From: Faecalibacterium sp. UBA1819
Lineage (GTDB): Bacteria > Bacillota > Clostridia > Oscillospirales > Ruminococcaceae
Direction of reading: 5' to 3'
NCBI GenBank assembly: GCA_002315015.1
Contig: DCEX01000029.1
Location: forward strand, 101,672 to 165,671
Length of the DNA: 64,000 bases
Notes under the pieces: generated by a model
What the model was told of the DNA's origin: nothing
Database searches by the model: none
The model's input: the letters and a program-made list of their open reading frames with translations, nothing else
Made by a program: the position numbers and the translations under genes
Shown here: one piece after another, positions 43,164 through 52,402 of the stretch
Layout of the letters: each line of letters begins with the position of its first letter
Numbering within the stretch: position 1 is the first letter of the stretch

Positions 43164-44561
43164 TTATTTTGCGCGGCTTACTTTCGGGCCTTTGGGTGTA
43201 TCCTCCACCACAAAGCCTTTTTCGGTCAGTTCGGCGCGGATTTCATCGGCACGCGCCCAGTTTTTCTCTTTTTTGGCCTGTGCGCGCTCTTCCACAAGCG
43301 CCATAATGTCGGCGGGAATTTCCTCTTTTTTGCGCTGATACACGATGCCCAGCACACCTGTCAGCTCGTCAAAGGTTTTTGCCGCTTCTTGCAAAGCCTC
43401 GGCAGATGCTTCGGCGGAAAGCGTGTTGATTTCACGCACAAAGTCAAACACTGCTGCAAGCGCCGCCGGGGTGTTGAGGTCGTCATCCATCGCCTGGCAG
43501 AATTTTTGCCGTGCCGCGGCCGCCTTTTCCTTCAGCGTTTCATCACTGCCCTGTGCGTTTTCCAGCGCAAAGTCGAGATTATTGCGGCAGGTATAAAGGC
43601 GCTCCAAGCTTTTTTGGCAGTCCTCCAGCAGCTCCTGCGTATAGTTCAGCGGGCTGCGATACTGCGCCGAAAGCATAAAGTAGCGAATCGGCTCATAGCC
43701 GTACACCTGTGCCAGCTCACGCACGGTGAAAAAGTTACCTGCACTTTTCGACATTTTATGATTGTCAATGTTCAAAAAGCCGTTGTGCATCCAGTAGCGG
43801 GCAAAGGTGCAGCCATTAGCGCATTCCGACTGGGCAATCTCATTCTCATGGTGCGGGAAAATCAAATCCTCGCCGCCCGCGTGAATGTCGATCGTTTCAC
43901 CGAGGTGGGTGCGCGCCATGGCGCTGCATTCAATGTGCCAGCCCGGACGGCCTTTTCCATAGGGGCTGTCCCAGTACGGCTCACCCTCTTTGGCGGCTTT
44001 CCACACGGCAAAGTCGGCTTCGTCCTCTTTCAAATCCTGTGCCATCTGGTGGCGCAGCTCGCGGTTGCCCGACTCCAATTCTTCCAAATTCAAGTGGCTC
44101 AGCTTGCCATAGTTTTTGTCAGCTTTCACGCGGAAATAAACGTCGCCGTTTTTCGCCACATAGCCATAGCCCTTGTCCAAAATATCTTTCACAATGGACA
44201 AAATCTGCTCGATGTGTTCGGTTGCGCGCGGACGCACGGTAGGCGCAAGCACATTGAGTCCTTCGCAGTCGGTGATGTACTCCGCTTCATATTTACGGGC
44301 GATATCCTGCATGGATACGCCTTCCTCGGCGGCACGCTTAATCAGCTTGTCGTCAATGTCGGTAATATTGGAAACAAATTTCACATTGTTTCCGGTATAC
44401 GTCAAATAGCGGCGCAACGTGTCAAAAATAATGACCGGACGCGCATTGCCGATGTGAATCAAATTGTAGACCGTCGGGCCGCAGACATAAATGCGGTACT
44501 CGCCCTCATGCAGCGGCGTCAGTTCTTCCTTTTGACGTGTCATTGTGTTGAAAATTTTCAT
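43164..44561 (-). CDS. cysS: Cysteinyl-tRNA synthetase
   Basis: This 465-residue class I synthetase charges tRNA-Cys. It has YVCGPTVYNLIHIGNARP (zinc ligand Cys and the HIGH motif as HIGN), the zinc-site region WHIECSAMA, GGEDLIFPHHENEIAQSE and KMSKSAGNFF. The C-terminal anticodon-binding region ends with KGFVVEDTPKGPKV. The ATG follows AAGGAAGGGG. It lies 68 bp after the PLP lyase gene. Confidence 0.96.
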   Translation of the reverse strand: MKIFNTMTRQKEELTPLHEGEYRIYVCGPTVYNLIHIGNARPVIIFDTLRRYLTYTGNNVKFVSNITDIDDKLIKRAAEEGVSMQDIARKYEAEYITDCEGLNVLAPTVRPRATEHIEQILSIVKDILDKGYGYVAKNGDVYFRVKADKNYGKLSHLNLEELESGNRELRHQMAQDLKEDEADFAVWKAAKEGEPYWDSPYGKGRPGWHIECSAMARTHLGETIDIHAGGEDLIFPHHENEIAQSECANGCTFARYWMHNGFLNIDNHKMSKSAGNFFTVRELAQVYGYEPIRYFMLSAQYRSPLNYTQELLEDCQKSLERLYTCRNNLDFALENAQGSDETLKEKAAAARQKFCQAMDDDLNTPAALAAVFDFVREINTLSAEASAEALQEAAKTFDELTGVLGIVYQRKKEEIPADIMALVEERAQAKKEKNWARADEIRAELTEKGFVVEDTPKGPKVSRAK

Positions 44562-44629
44562 AAAAAGCCCCTTCCTTGGCGTGACTTCTTGTTTTTGCCG
44601 TGTTTTGCGGCAAAAGCCGCTTTGCTCTC

Positions 44630-45886
44630 TTATTCAACCTCCAGCATCCGCTGTGCGCCCAAAAGCACGCCCGCGCGTGCCGCGTGGAAGTTGATGCCGC
44701 CCTGCATGTAAACCATGTACGGCTCACGCATGGGGCCGTCGGCGGAAAGCTCAATGCTGCTTCCCAGGGTAAACGCGCCCGCCGCCATAATGACGGGGTC
44801 GTCGTAGCCGGGCATATCCCCCGGTTCCGGTGCGGCAAAGCTGTCCACCGGGCTGCCTGCCTGCACACCGGTACACAGCGCCACCATCTTTTTGGGGTTC
44901 TGGGTAGCGACACTCGTGATAATGTCATTGCGGTCGGCCAGATAGTTCGGCGTCGCCGCGTAACCCATCTGCTCCATCAAGCACGAGGCATACACGCTTG
45001 TTTTCAGCGCTTCACACACCACGCCCGGTGCGTAATAAAGCCCCAAAAACAGCTCTCGCAGCACGTTTAAGGTACAGCCGATTTCACCGCCAACACCCGG
45101 CGCAGTCAAACGGTGGGCGCAAAGCTCCACCAAATCGGCACGGCCGCAAATGTAACCGCCTGTCGGCGCAATGCCGCCGCCCGGGTTTTTAATCAGACTG
45201 CCCGCCATCAGGTCGGCGCCCACCTGCACCGGCTCTTTCATCTGCGTAAACTCGCCATAGCAGTTGTCCACCATCACAATGATATCAGGGTTTGCGCGGC
45301 GTGCCGCCTGTGCGATGGCGGCAATCTCATCCAGCCCCAGCGCATCGCGGGAAGAATAACCGCGGCTGCGCTGAATGTAGCACATTTTAGCCCCGGCACA
45401 GCGGCGCTCAATTTCTTCTAAATCCGGCTTGCCGTCTTTGAGCGGCGCTTCGTCGTACACAACGCCCCACTCCCTCAAGCTGCCGTAACCACTTTTTTCT
45501 CCAATGCCAATCACACCCAAGAGCGTGTCATAAGGCCGTCCCACTGCCGATACCATGCGGTCGCCGGGGCGAAGCACGCCGAACAGCGCAACGCACAGGG
45601 TATGCGTACCGGACATAAAGCTTTGGCGCATCAGCGCCGCCTCGGCGCCCATCACGCGGGCAAAGACTTCTTCCAGCTTGTCGCGTCCCGGGTCGGTATT
45701 GCCGTAACCGGTGGAACCGACAAGGTGCTGAGCGCCTACACCGCAGTCAGTAAAAGCGCGCAGCATTTTCAGCTGGTTATACTCCTTAATGCGTTCCAAC
45801 CGCGCAAACGGTTCGGCGCACAGTTCCATAGCACGCTTGTCCCATTCCAGCAGTTCGGGCGAAAGAGAAAAAAATTGCTCGATCAC
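44630..45886 (-). CDS. Methionine gamma-lyase family / YnbB-type PLP enzyme
   Basis: The product (about 418 aa) belongs to the family once called aluminium-resistance proteins (Met_gamma_lyase), fold-type I PLP enzymes related to cystathionine and methionine lyases. The PLP lysine is in GSLIKNPGGGIAPTGGYI. Upstream are QRSRGYSSRDALG and the aspartate in VMVDNCYGEF. The Gly-rich loop SFMSGTHTLCVALFG precedes them. Reaction in vivo unproven. GTG at 45886 is chosen because GGAG lies 11 nt upstream; a GTG at 45898 overlaps that site. It is followed by cysS, which hints at sulfur amino acid metabolism but no more. Confidence 0.85.
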   Translation of the reverse strand: MIEQFFSLSPELLEWDKRAMELCAEPFARLERIKEYNQLKMLRAFTDCGVGAQHLVGSTGYGNTDPGRDKLEEVFARVMGAEAALMRQSFMSGTHTLCVALFGVLRPGDRMVSAVGRPYDTLLGVIGIGEKSGYGSLREWGVVYDEAPLKDGKPDLEEIERRCAGAKMCYIQRSRGYSSRDALGLDEIAAIAQAARRANPDIIVMVDNCYGEFTQMKEPVQVGADLMAGSLIKNPGGGIAPTGGYICGRADLVELCAHRLTAPGVGGEIGCTLNVLRELFLGLYYAPGVVCEALKTSVYASCLMEQMGYAATPNYLADRNDIITSVATQNPKKMVALCTGVQAGSPVDSFAAPEPGDMPGYDDPVIMAAGAFTLGSSIELSADGPMREPYMVYMQGGINFHAARAGVLLGAQRMLEVE

Positions 45887-45919
45887 GTTTGTTGTCACTC
45901 CGTTTTCCGGGCGCCATCC

Positions 45920-46624
45920 TTATCCGCGCCCTATTTCAAATTCCATCAACTCTTGGTCTATCTCAAAGCCGATCCGTCCATAAAATGCCGCCAGCGGCGG
46001 CTTGCAAATTAAGTAAACTTCACGCGGCGAAAGTGCGGCACACAGCGCTGTTACAAGCGCCGAAGCACAGCCCTGCCGCCGGTGTGCTTCCTGTGTGGCC
46101 ACGCCGCTGAGATACGCCGCACGCTCTGTCACGGCATATGCGCCCGCCGTCGCGTAAGCTGCGCCATCGCGCTCACAGGTGTAAACCAAGGCTGCGCCGC
46201 GGTTGACACGGCGGCACACATCGGCATAGTACGCCTGTGGATCTGCGTCCAGCAGACCGCTTTGGCTCAAGCGCCAAAGGCTCGGCGCGGCACAAAACCC
46301 TACGGGCTGCAAGCACTTTTCCACCTTGCCGTTCCATCGCATGGAAAGGCGCTTTTTGGCGCTTTCCTGCGTCTCTGCTTCTTCACACAAAAGCGTTGCC
46401 GCCCCGCTCATGCGCAGAAAGGTTTTGATTTCCTGTAAATCCGAAACCTCGCCGCACAGCAGCGCACCCGCGCCCTGAACCATCAGCACCGCCGTATCGT
46501 CCACGGCGTAGAACGCGCAGTCGGGCGCATCGCCGCCATAACACTCCCACGCGGCGGCCACGCGCACCGATAAGCACCCCGCCGCTTTGCTCCAGCGCTC
46601 CAAAAGCGGCTCATATTCTGTCAT
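45920..46624 (-). CDS. GNAT family N-acetyltransferase
   Basis: The product (about 234 aa) has a divergent N-terminal half and a C-terminal GNAT fold. The acetyl-CoA motif is EAHRRQGCASALVTALC, then YLICKPPLAAFYGRIGFE. Substrate unknown. Start uncertain: an ATG at 46624 is used here, while a TTG at 46636 overlaps the murD stop (TTGA) and would allow coupling; neither has a strong ribosome binding site. It follows murD in the same direction. Confidence 0.8.
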   Translation of the reverse strand: MTEYEPLLERWSKAAGCLSVRVAAAWECYGGDAPDCAFYAVDDTAVLMVQGAGALLCGEVSDLQEIKTFLRMSGAATLLCEEAETQESAKKRLSMRWNGKVEKCLQPVGFCAAPSLWRLSQSGLLDADPQAYYADVCRRVNRGAALVYTCERDGAAYATAGAYAVTERAAYLSGVATQEAHRRQGCASALVTALCAALSPREVYLICKPPLAAFYGRIGFEIDQELMEFEIGRG

Positions 46625-46632
46625 GCGCCGAA

Positions 46633-48027
46633 TCAAAGGCGCTTTACCAATTCTTTATAGTGACGGCCGCGCGCTTCAAAGTTCGGGTAGCTGTCAAAGC
46701 TGGCACATGCGGGCGACAGCGACACAATATCGCCGGGCTTCGCCGTTTCGTAGGCAAGCTGGACGGCTTGTTCCATGTCGGACGCACGCAGAATTTGCAG
46801 CCCGGAAGATGCAAAATCCGGGTGTTCGCGCACGGCATCCTCAATTTTCTGCGCCGTCGCACCGGTTAAAATCAGCACTTTGACATGTTTCAACAACTCC
46901 GGCGCAAGCGGTGCAAAACTGATGCCCTTATCCGAGCCGCCCGCAATGATAATCATTTTCTGGTCGAATGCACGCAGACCGGCAATGACGCGCGTCGGGC
47001 TGGTGGCGATGGAATCGTTAAACCACTGCACACCATTCAGCGTGCGCACCGGCTCAATGCGATGCTCCACCCCTTGGAAAGTGCTTGCCACAGCGTGGAT
47101 GTCGGAAACGTCCACTTCCTCCCACACGGCGGCGGCAGCGGCCAGCACATTTTCCAAATTGTGTTCGCCGCGCAAAGCTACCTCGCTTTTGTGGAGAACC
47201 GGCGTTACAGTACCGCCTTTTGCCATGCACAACATGCCGTCAGCACGCAAAAACGCCCCGTTCTCCACTTCGGAAAAGCGGGTAAACCAGCAATAACTGC
47301 CTTTCACGTCCTGCGCCATGGCGCGGGTGACTGCGTTTTCATAACCCAAAACCGCTTTATCCTGCGCCGTTTGGTACAAGAGGATATTGCGTTTTGCGTC
47401 GATATATTCCTGCATATCCTTGTGGTGGTCGAGGTGATTGGGCGTGACGTTTGTCACCACCGCAATTTCCGGCGACGTTCTCATGCTAATGAGCTGAAAG
47501 CTCGAAAGCTCCACCACGGCGATGTCGTCCTCGGCAATGGTATCCACCACCGGCAGCAGTGCGCGACCTAAGTTGCCGCCTAAATGCACGGTGCGCCCTG
47601 CCTGTTTCAGCATTTCGGCAATCAGGGTTGTTGTGGTGGTTTTTCCGTCCGAACCCGTCACCGCCACTTTGCGGCACGGACACAGCTCAAAAAACAGTTC
47701 CATTTCGCTGGTTACTTGCGCGCCCTGCGCCTTTGCCTCTTGAAGCTCCGGGGTGAAGTATTCAAAGCCCGGTGTACGCATAATCATGTCCTGACCGCGC
47801 AGCCCATCCAAATAGTTTTCGCCCAAAGAGAGCGTTACCCCCAGCTCTTTGAGCGTTTCGCCGTAAGGACCGAATGCCTCCAAGTTCGGCTTTTTGTCAC
47901 ACAAAGTGACAACCGCGCCCTTTTTGCAGAAAATTTCAATACACTCACGATGGCTTACGCCCGCGCCGATAAACGCAACACGCTTGCCTTTGATGCCTTC
48001 ATAGAACGATGTTATTTTTTGATTCAT
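46633..48027 (-). CDS. murD: UDP-N-acetylmuramoyl-L-alanine--D-glutamate ligase
   Basis: MurD (464 aa) adds D-glutamate to UDP-MurNAc-L-Ala in peptidoglycan synthesis. It has an N-terminal Rossmann domain (VAFIGAGVSHRECIEIF), the ATP loop VTGSDGKTTTTTLIAEML, VTNVTPNHLDHHKDMQEYI and the C-terminal domain with WFNDSIATSPTRVIAGL and SLSPACASFDSYPNFEARG. Length is normal. It stands outside any dcw cluster. ATG follows GAGGG. Confidence 0.95.
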   Translation of the reverse strand: MNQKITSFYEGIKGKRVAFIGAGVSHRECIEIFCKKGAVVTLCDKKPNLEAFGPYGETLKELGVTLSLGENYLDGLRGQDMIMRTPGFEYFTPELQEAKAQGAQVTSEMELFFELCPCRKVAVTGSDGKTTTTTLIAEMLKQAGRTVHLGGNLGRALLPVVDTIAEDDIAVVELSSFQLISMRTSPEIAVVTNVTPNHLDHHKDMQEYIDAKRNILLYQTAQDKAVLGYENAVTRAMAQDVKGSYCWFTRFSEVENGAFLRADGMLCMAKGGTVTPVLHKSEVALRGEHNLENVLAAAAAVWEEVDVSDIHAVASTFQGVEHRIEPVRTLNGVQWFNDSIATSPTRVIAGLRAFDQKMIIIAGGSDKGISFAPLAPELLKHVKVLILTGATAQKIEDAVREHPDFASSGLQILRASDMEQAVQLAYETAKPGDIVSLSPACASFDSYPNFEARGRHYKELVKRL

Positions 48028-48065
48028 ATAAAATCCCTCTTTTATCGCATTGCAAAGCTTTTAAT

Positions 48066-48090
48066 AGTATAGCATACTCCGTTTTGTTTT
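48066..48090 (-). promoter_or_regulatory. Possible promoter of murD
   Basis: TATACT at 48071-48066 on the minus strand is a good -10 about 40 nt before the start codon. The -35 position is poor (TTTTAA-like near 48089-48094). It lies in the divergent murD/glnN region. Confidence 0.45.
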
Positions 48091-48146
48091 AAAAGGTGAA
48101 AACGCCTTTGGATCTGAAAAAAACGCAAAAAACCTCATTTCCACGC

Positions 48147-48175
48147 TTGCCACGGCAAAGGCGGCATGTTACAAT
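48147..48175 (+). promoter_or_regulatory. Sigma-A promoter of glnN
   Basis: TTGCCA (48147-48152), 17-nt spacer, TACAAT (48170-48175), about 65 bp before the TTG start. No GlnR-type TGTNAN7TNACA operator was recognised. Confidence 0.65.
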
Positions 48176-48239
48176 AAAACCTGCAAAAGAACGCAATCGG
48201 CACACATTTGTGTATCACAGTTTTTGGGAGGGCAACAAC

Positions 48240-50330
48240 TTGGAAAACAAGGCATTTGAACAATTCGGCAGCCATCTGTTTGACGACCGCACCATGCGCG
48301 AGCGTCTGCCGCTGGACGTGTACGACAGTATGCGCCGCATTCGTGATGAGGGCGAGGAATGGAACCCGAAGGTCGCGGACGTTGTGGCACAGGCCATGAT
48401 GAAATGGGCTGTGGAGCTTGGCGCAACGCACTACACCCACTGGTTCAGCCCCATGACGGGCATCGGCTCGGGCAAGCATGACAGCTTTATCGACGGCGTT
48501 GACAACGGTGAGCCGATTACACGCTTTTCCGGCAAAATGCTGACAAAGGGCGAAAGCGATGCTTCCAGCTTCCCCTCCGGCGGTCTGCGTGCCACATTTG
48601 AAGCGCGCGGCTATACTGCGTGGGACCCCACCTCCCCCGCTTTTGTGCTGGGTACCACCCTTTATATTCCCACGGCTTTCTGCGCTTACACCGGCGAAGC
48701 ACTCGACCAGAAAACCCCCGTTCTGCGCAGTATGCAGGCGCTGAACAAACAAGCTCTGCGCGTGCTTCACGCTTTGGGCGAGACAGATGTTGTCAGCGTA
48801 CAGCCGACCGTTGGCGCTGAGCAGGAATATTTCCTTGTGGCGAAAGAGCTGTTTGACCGCCGCCTCGATTTAAAAGTCGCGGGTCATACCCTTCTCGGCG
48901 CAAAGCCTCCGAAGGGTCAAGAGCTGGAGGACCACTACTACGGCTCCATTTCCGAGGTGGTACGCGAATTTATGCGTGAGCTGGATGAGGAGCTTTGGCG
49001 CTTGGGCGTTCCCGCCAAAACAGAACACAATGAGGTAGCCCCCTCCCAGTTTGAGCTGGCAAACGTATTTGCCACAGCCAATATTGCCTGCGACCACAAC
49101 CAGATTACCATGGAATTGATGCGCAAGGTTGCTTTGCGCCACGGCTTCGCGTGCTTGCTGCACGAAAAACCCTTTGCAGGGGTCAACGGCTCCGGCAAGC
49201 ACAACAACTGGAGCATTGTGACAAACACGGGCAAAAACGTGCTGAACCCCACGGACAAACCCGAGGAAAACCTCGTGTTTCTCACCTTCCTGTGCGCCGT
49301 GCTGAAAGCCGTTGACCAATACGGCGATTTGCTGCGCCTGTCGGCCAGCTGCCCCGGCAACGAAGATCGTCTTGGCGGTAATGAAGCGCCGCCTGCCATC
49401 ATCAGCGTGTTTTTGGGCAACGCACTCACGGATATGCTCAGCGATTTGGCGCATGGACAAACCCTGTGCCGCAGCACCAAAGAGGAGCTTTTGTCCGACG
49501 TAAAGAGCCTGCCGCAGCTGCGCCGCGATGATTCGGACCGCAACCGCACTTCTCCGTTTGCTTTCACCGGCAACAAGTTTGAGTTCCGCATGGTTGGTTC
49601 CAGCCAGAGCATCGGCCTTGCCAACACCATCACCAATGCCATTGTGGCAGATGTTCTGCGCGAATTTGCCGACCGCTTGGAAAAAGCCGAAGATATGCGC
49701 GCTGCTGTTATGGAGATTATCAGCGACACTTGGAAAAACCATGGCCGCATTATCTTTAACGGCAACAACTATTCCGACGAATGGCGCGTGGAAGCGGAGC
49801 GCCGCGGCTTGCCCAACATCCGAGGCATGGTAGATGCAGCCGACAGCTATATTGCTCCGCGCAATGTAGCCATGTTTGAGCGCATGGGCGTGTTCAGTGC
49901 TTCGGAGTGCCATTCGCGTTACGAAATCACGCTGGAAACCTACGCCAAAAATATCCATATCGACGCTTCTACCATGCTGGAAATGGTCAGCCGCAGCATT
50001 CTGCCTGCCAGCTATGAATATTTGAGCCGCGTGGGAAAATCCGAGTATTACGCCGAGAAAAACGGCTTTGCATGTGCGAGCGCGAAGGCCGCTGTGCAAA
50101 AGCTGTGTGTCAGCATTGACGTTGCCGCCGGCGCAACCGAGGCACTGCGCCGTGAGCTGGAGCGCATTGACCGCACGGTCATGAGCGATAAACAGCGCGC
50201 CGAGGCCTGCCGCCGTTTGGCAGAAAACGAAATGCGCGCTGTTCGTGAAGCCGCCGACAGCTTGGAGATGCAAATTCCCCAAACCTATTGGCCCATTCCC
50301 GATTACAGCACCCTGCTGTTTGACCTGTAA
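48240..50330 (+). CDS. glnN: Glutamine synthetase type III
   Basis: GSIII (696 aa) makes glutamine from glutamate, ammonia and ATP as a large oligomer, distinct from the ~450-aa GlnA. Hallmarks are HYTHWFSPMTG...KHDSF near residues 60-80, VGAEQEYFLVAKELFD, HNEVAPSQFELANVF, VNGSGKHNNWS and FTGNKFEFRMVGSSQS. The frame is open from 48096, but GGGAGGG lies 7 nt before the TTG at 48240, and the product then has normal GSIII length. It has its own promoter and terminator, and a nitrilase-family gene follows. Confidence 0.95.
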   Translation: MENKAFEQFGSHLFDDRTMRERLPLDVYDSMRRIRDEGEEWNPKVADVVAQAMMKWAVELGATHYTHWFSPMTGIGSGKHDSFIDGVDNGEPITRFSGKMLTKGESDASSFPSGGLRATFEARGYTAWDPTSPAFVLGTTLYIPTAFCAYTGEALDQKTPVLRSMQALNKQALRVLHALGETDVVSVQPTVGAEQEYFLVAKELFDRRLDLKVAGHTLLGAKPPKGQELEDHYYGSISEVVREFMRELDEELWRLGVPAKTEHNEVAPSQFELANVFATANIACDHNQITMELMRKVALRHGFACLLHEKPFAGVNGSGKHNNWSIVTNTGKNVLNPTDKPEENLVFLTFLCAVLKAVDQYGDLLRLSASCPGNEDRLGGNEAPPAIISVFLGNALTDMLSDLAHGQTLCRSTKEELLSDVKSLPQLRRDDSDRNRTSPFAFTGNKFEFRMVGSSQSIGLANTITNAIVADVLREFADRLEKAEDMRAAVMEIISDTWKNHGRIIFNGNNYSDEWRVEAERRGLPNIRGMVDAADSYIAPRNVAMFERMGVFSASECHSRYEITLETYAKNIHIDASTMLEMVSRSILPASYEYLSRVGKSEYYAEKNGFACASAKAAVQKLCVSIDVAAGATEALRRELERIDRTVMSDKQRAEACRRLAENEMRAVREAADSLEMQIPQTYWPIPDYSTLLFDL

Positions 50331-50376
50331 GTCGTCAGGCGGTCTGCTTTTTCGGCACATACAATCCAAATCGTCC

Positions 50377-50412
50377 AAGGGAGCCGCGCACATCTGCGCG
50401 GTTCCCTTTTTT
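50377..50412 (+). terminator. Terminator after glnN
   Basis: GGGAGCCGCGC paired with GCGCGGTTCCC (one G-U) is followed by T6. It lies about 45 bp past the glnN stop and about 40 bp before the nitrilase gene start, so that gene needs read-through or a promoter inside the short gap. Confidence 0.85.
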
Positions 50413-50453
50413 GCAAAATCAATTCTCTCTTTGTTTTCGGAAAGGAGCAAAAC

Positions 50454-51344
50454 ATGACTTCACTGAAAGTTGCCCTGGTACAAAAAAGCGCTGCCCCCAA
50501 TCAAAGAAAAGAAAATCACCGCCGGATGCTGCAATTCATCCAAGAGGCCGCGGCCATGGGAGCTGATTTGGTGCTTTTTCCCGAAATGTGGTCAAACGGC
50601 TATGCCCCACCCTTTCCTAAAGCGTTTGAAGAACCGCTCCACCCCGATTTTGAACAAGAGCGCCAAGCGTGGTTTGCCGATGCCGTAGAAATTGACAGCG
50701 ATGATGTGAAGGAAGTGCAAAACGCCGCCGTTCAATCTCACATTGGCGTTTGCGCAACGTTTCTTTGCCGCCATGAAGGCAAATTTCAAAACACCGCCGT
50801 TCTCATTGACCGAAGCGGCCACATCCTGTTAAACTACGCGAAAGTACATACCTGCGATTTTTCTCTGGAAGGATTGCTGAGTCATGGCACAGAGTTTTTT
50901 GTCTGTGATTTTGAGGGCGTCAAAATTGGAGTCATGATTTGTTATGACCGCGAATTCCCGGAAAGCGCCCGCGTGCTGATGCTGAAAGGGGCGGAAATCA
51001 TTCTCGTTTCCAATGCCTGCGGTATGAACCCCGCAAGGTTGAATCAGCTCAATGCCCGCGCCTTTGAAAACATGGTGGGAATTGCCATGGCCAACTACCC
51101 GGGCAAGGGCTGGGGCGGCTCGTGCGCCTTTTCCCCTGTTGTTTTTGATGAGAACGGAAACAACGTTGACAATGTACTTTTTCAAGCCGATGATGTGTCC
51201 GAAAAAATTTATCTTGTTGAATTTGACACGGAGGAAATACGCGACTATCGAAAACGGGAAACATGGGGAAACGCCTACCGAAAGCCGGAAGCTTATACCG
51301 ACCTTGTTTCCTTTACCGTACAGGAACCATTTATCCGAACATAA
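50454..51344 (+). CDS. Carbon-nitrogen hydrolase (nitrilase superfamily)
   Basis: The 296-residue product has the Glu-Lys-Cys triad of the family: LFPEMWSNG (Glu44), YAKVHTCDF (Lys130) and MICYDREFPE (Cys163). These enzymes hydrolyse amides such as N-carbamoyl compounds or omega-amides; the substrate cannot be read from the sequence. The neighbourhood (glnN upstream, methylthioadenosine and polyamine genes nearby) would suit an omega-amidase or N-carbamoylputrescine amidase, but this is a guess. ATG follows AAAGGAG. It ends at a bidirectional terminator shared with the convergent ABC operon. Confidence 0.87.
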   Translation: MTSLKVALVQKSAAPNQRKENHRRMLQFIQEAAAMGADLVLFPEMWSNGYAPPFPKAFEEPLHPDFEQERQAWFADAVEIDSDDVKEVQNAAVQSHIGVCATFLCRHEGKFQNTAVLIDRSGHILLNYAKVHTCDFSLEGLLSHGTEFFVCDFEGVKIGVMICYDREFPESARVLMLKGAEIILVSNACGMNPARLNQLNARAFENMVGIAMANYPGKGWGGSCAFSPVVFDENGNNVDNVLFQADDVSEKIYLVEFDTEEIRDYRKRETWGNAYRKPEAYTDLVSFTVQEPFIRT

Positions 51345-51395
51345 AAAGCGAGCACCCACCGCCGGAATAAATTCCACGCGGCAGGTGCTCGCTTT
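51345..51395. terminator. Bidirectional terminator between nitrilase gene and nucleoside ABC operon
   Basis: AAAGCGAGCACC (51345-51356) pairs perfectly with 51384-51395, with a GC-rich inner loop that can pair further. The A-rich and T-rich ends allow it to stop both convergent transcripts. Confidence 0.8.
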
Positions 51396-51442
51396 CATCT
51401 TTTATTGATAACACAAAGAGCAGTGCTGCCTATCTTACAGGC

Positions 51443-52402
51443 TCAGCGCTTGCCCTTGTCGTAAATATCGCCGAGTGCACGCGGTGCCTGATTGTTCTTC
51501 GAGAAGAAAATCAGCAAGAGCAAAGTGAGCACATACGGCAAAATCATAATGAGGTCGGAATAGGTGCTGGGCATTCCCAGAACCTGCACAATTTTGTAGC
51601 CGCCCGAACGCGCAAATCCAAACAGCACACACGCCCAAAACGTGGGCAAAATCTTCCAGTTGCCGAAAATCAATGCGGCAATGGCCAAATAGCCGTATCC
51701 GGTATAGATGCTGGCAGAATAGCTGGAGTAAATGGAATACGCAAAGCAAATACCGCCTAAACCGGAGAGCGCGCCCGATATCGCAATTGCAATATAGCGA
51801 ATTTTTGCCACATCCGCACCTGCTGCATCCACGGCATGAGGATTGTCGCCGCATGCACGCAAGCGCATACCAAATGTTGTTTTGTACAACAGATACCAAG
51901 CGGCAATCGCCACCACAATAATGATGAACTCATACGGATAAACATCCGTGAAAAACGCGCCCAAAACAGGGATACTGCTCAAAACAGGAATGGTCACACG
52001 GTTGCTGACAGCAAGCACAAAGCGGTCGGAAGACGCGCCAAACACCTGAGCGTTAATCTGACTCGTTAAAAAGTCCGTCAGCGCCATGGCAATGATGTTC
52101 ACCACAACACCGCTAATCACTTGGTTGGCCTTAAAGTGAATACACAAAACAGCGTGCAGCATGGCGTAAAGCGCACCGCCCAGCATCGAAATTGCAATTG
52201 CAAAATACATCGGTGCCTGGGAGGAAGCCGCAAACCAAGAGGAAGTAAACGCCACAAACAACGCGCCGAAAAAGCCGCCTGCTCCTAAAAAGCCTTCCAA
52301 AGCAAGGTTCGTCACGCCGCTTCGCTCGCTGTAAATACCGCCCACCGCAATAATGAACAGAGGCAGGGTAAACGACATACCGTCAATAATAATGCTATTC
52401 AC
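51443..52402 (-). CDS. nupQ: ABC nucleoside transporter permease (NupQ/YufQ-like)
   Basis: A 319-residue BPD_transp_2 permease with about eight to nine hydrophobic segments. It opens GMSFTLPLFIIAVGGIYSERSGV, the conserved start of this permease type, followed by NLALEGFLGAGGFFGALF. It forms the heterodimeric channel with the next upstream permease, whose stop it overlaps by 4 bp. Closest to guanosine/nucleoside importers of the BMP group. The gene name is by family, not proven orthology. Confidence 0.88.
   Translation of the reverse strand: MNSIIIDGMSFTLPLFIIAVGGIYSERSGVTNLALEGFLGAGGFFGALFVAFTSSWFAASSQAPMYFAIAISMLGGALYAMLHAVLCIHFKANQVISGVVVNIIAMALTDFLTSQINAQVFGASSDRFVLAVSNRVTIPVLSSIPVLGAFFTDVYPYEFIIIVVAIAAWYLLYKTTFGMRLRACGDNPHAVDAAGADVAKIRYIAIAISGALSGLGGICFAYSIYSSYSASIYTGYGYLAIAALIFGNWKILPTFWACVLFGFARSGGYKIVQVLGMPSTYSDLIMILPYVLTLLLLIFFSKNNQAPRALGDIYDKGKR

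Noticed and set aside
44590..44625. Terminator between the PLP lyase gene and cysS
   Set aside because: Two small overlapping hairpins (TTGCCG/CGGCAA and GCGGC/GCCGC) lack a proper U run on the minus strand.
48870..50450. 526-codon open frame antisense to glnN
   Set aside because: It lies wholly opposite a clear glutamine synthetase gene, and the translation shows no known family; it is a codon-bias shadow.
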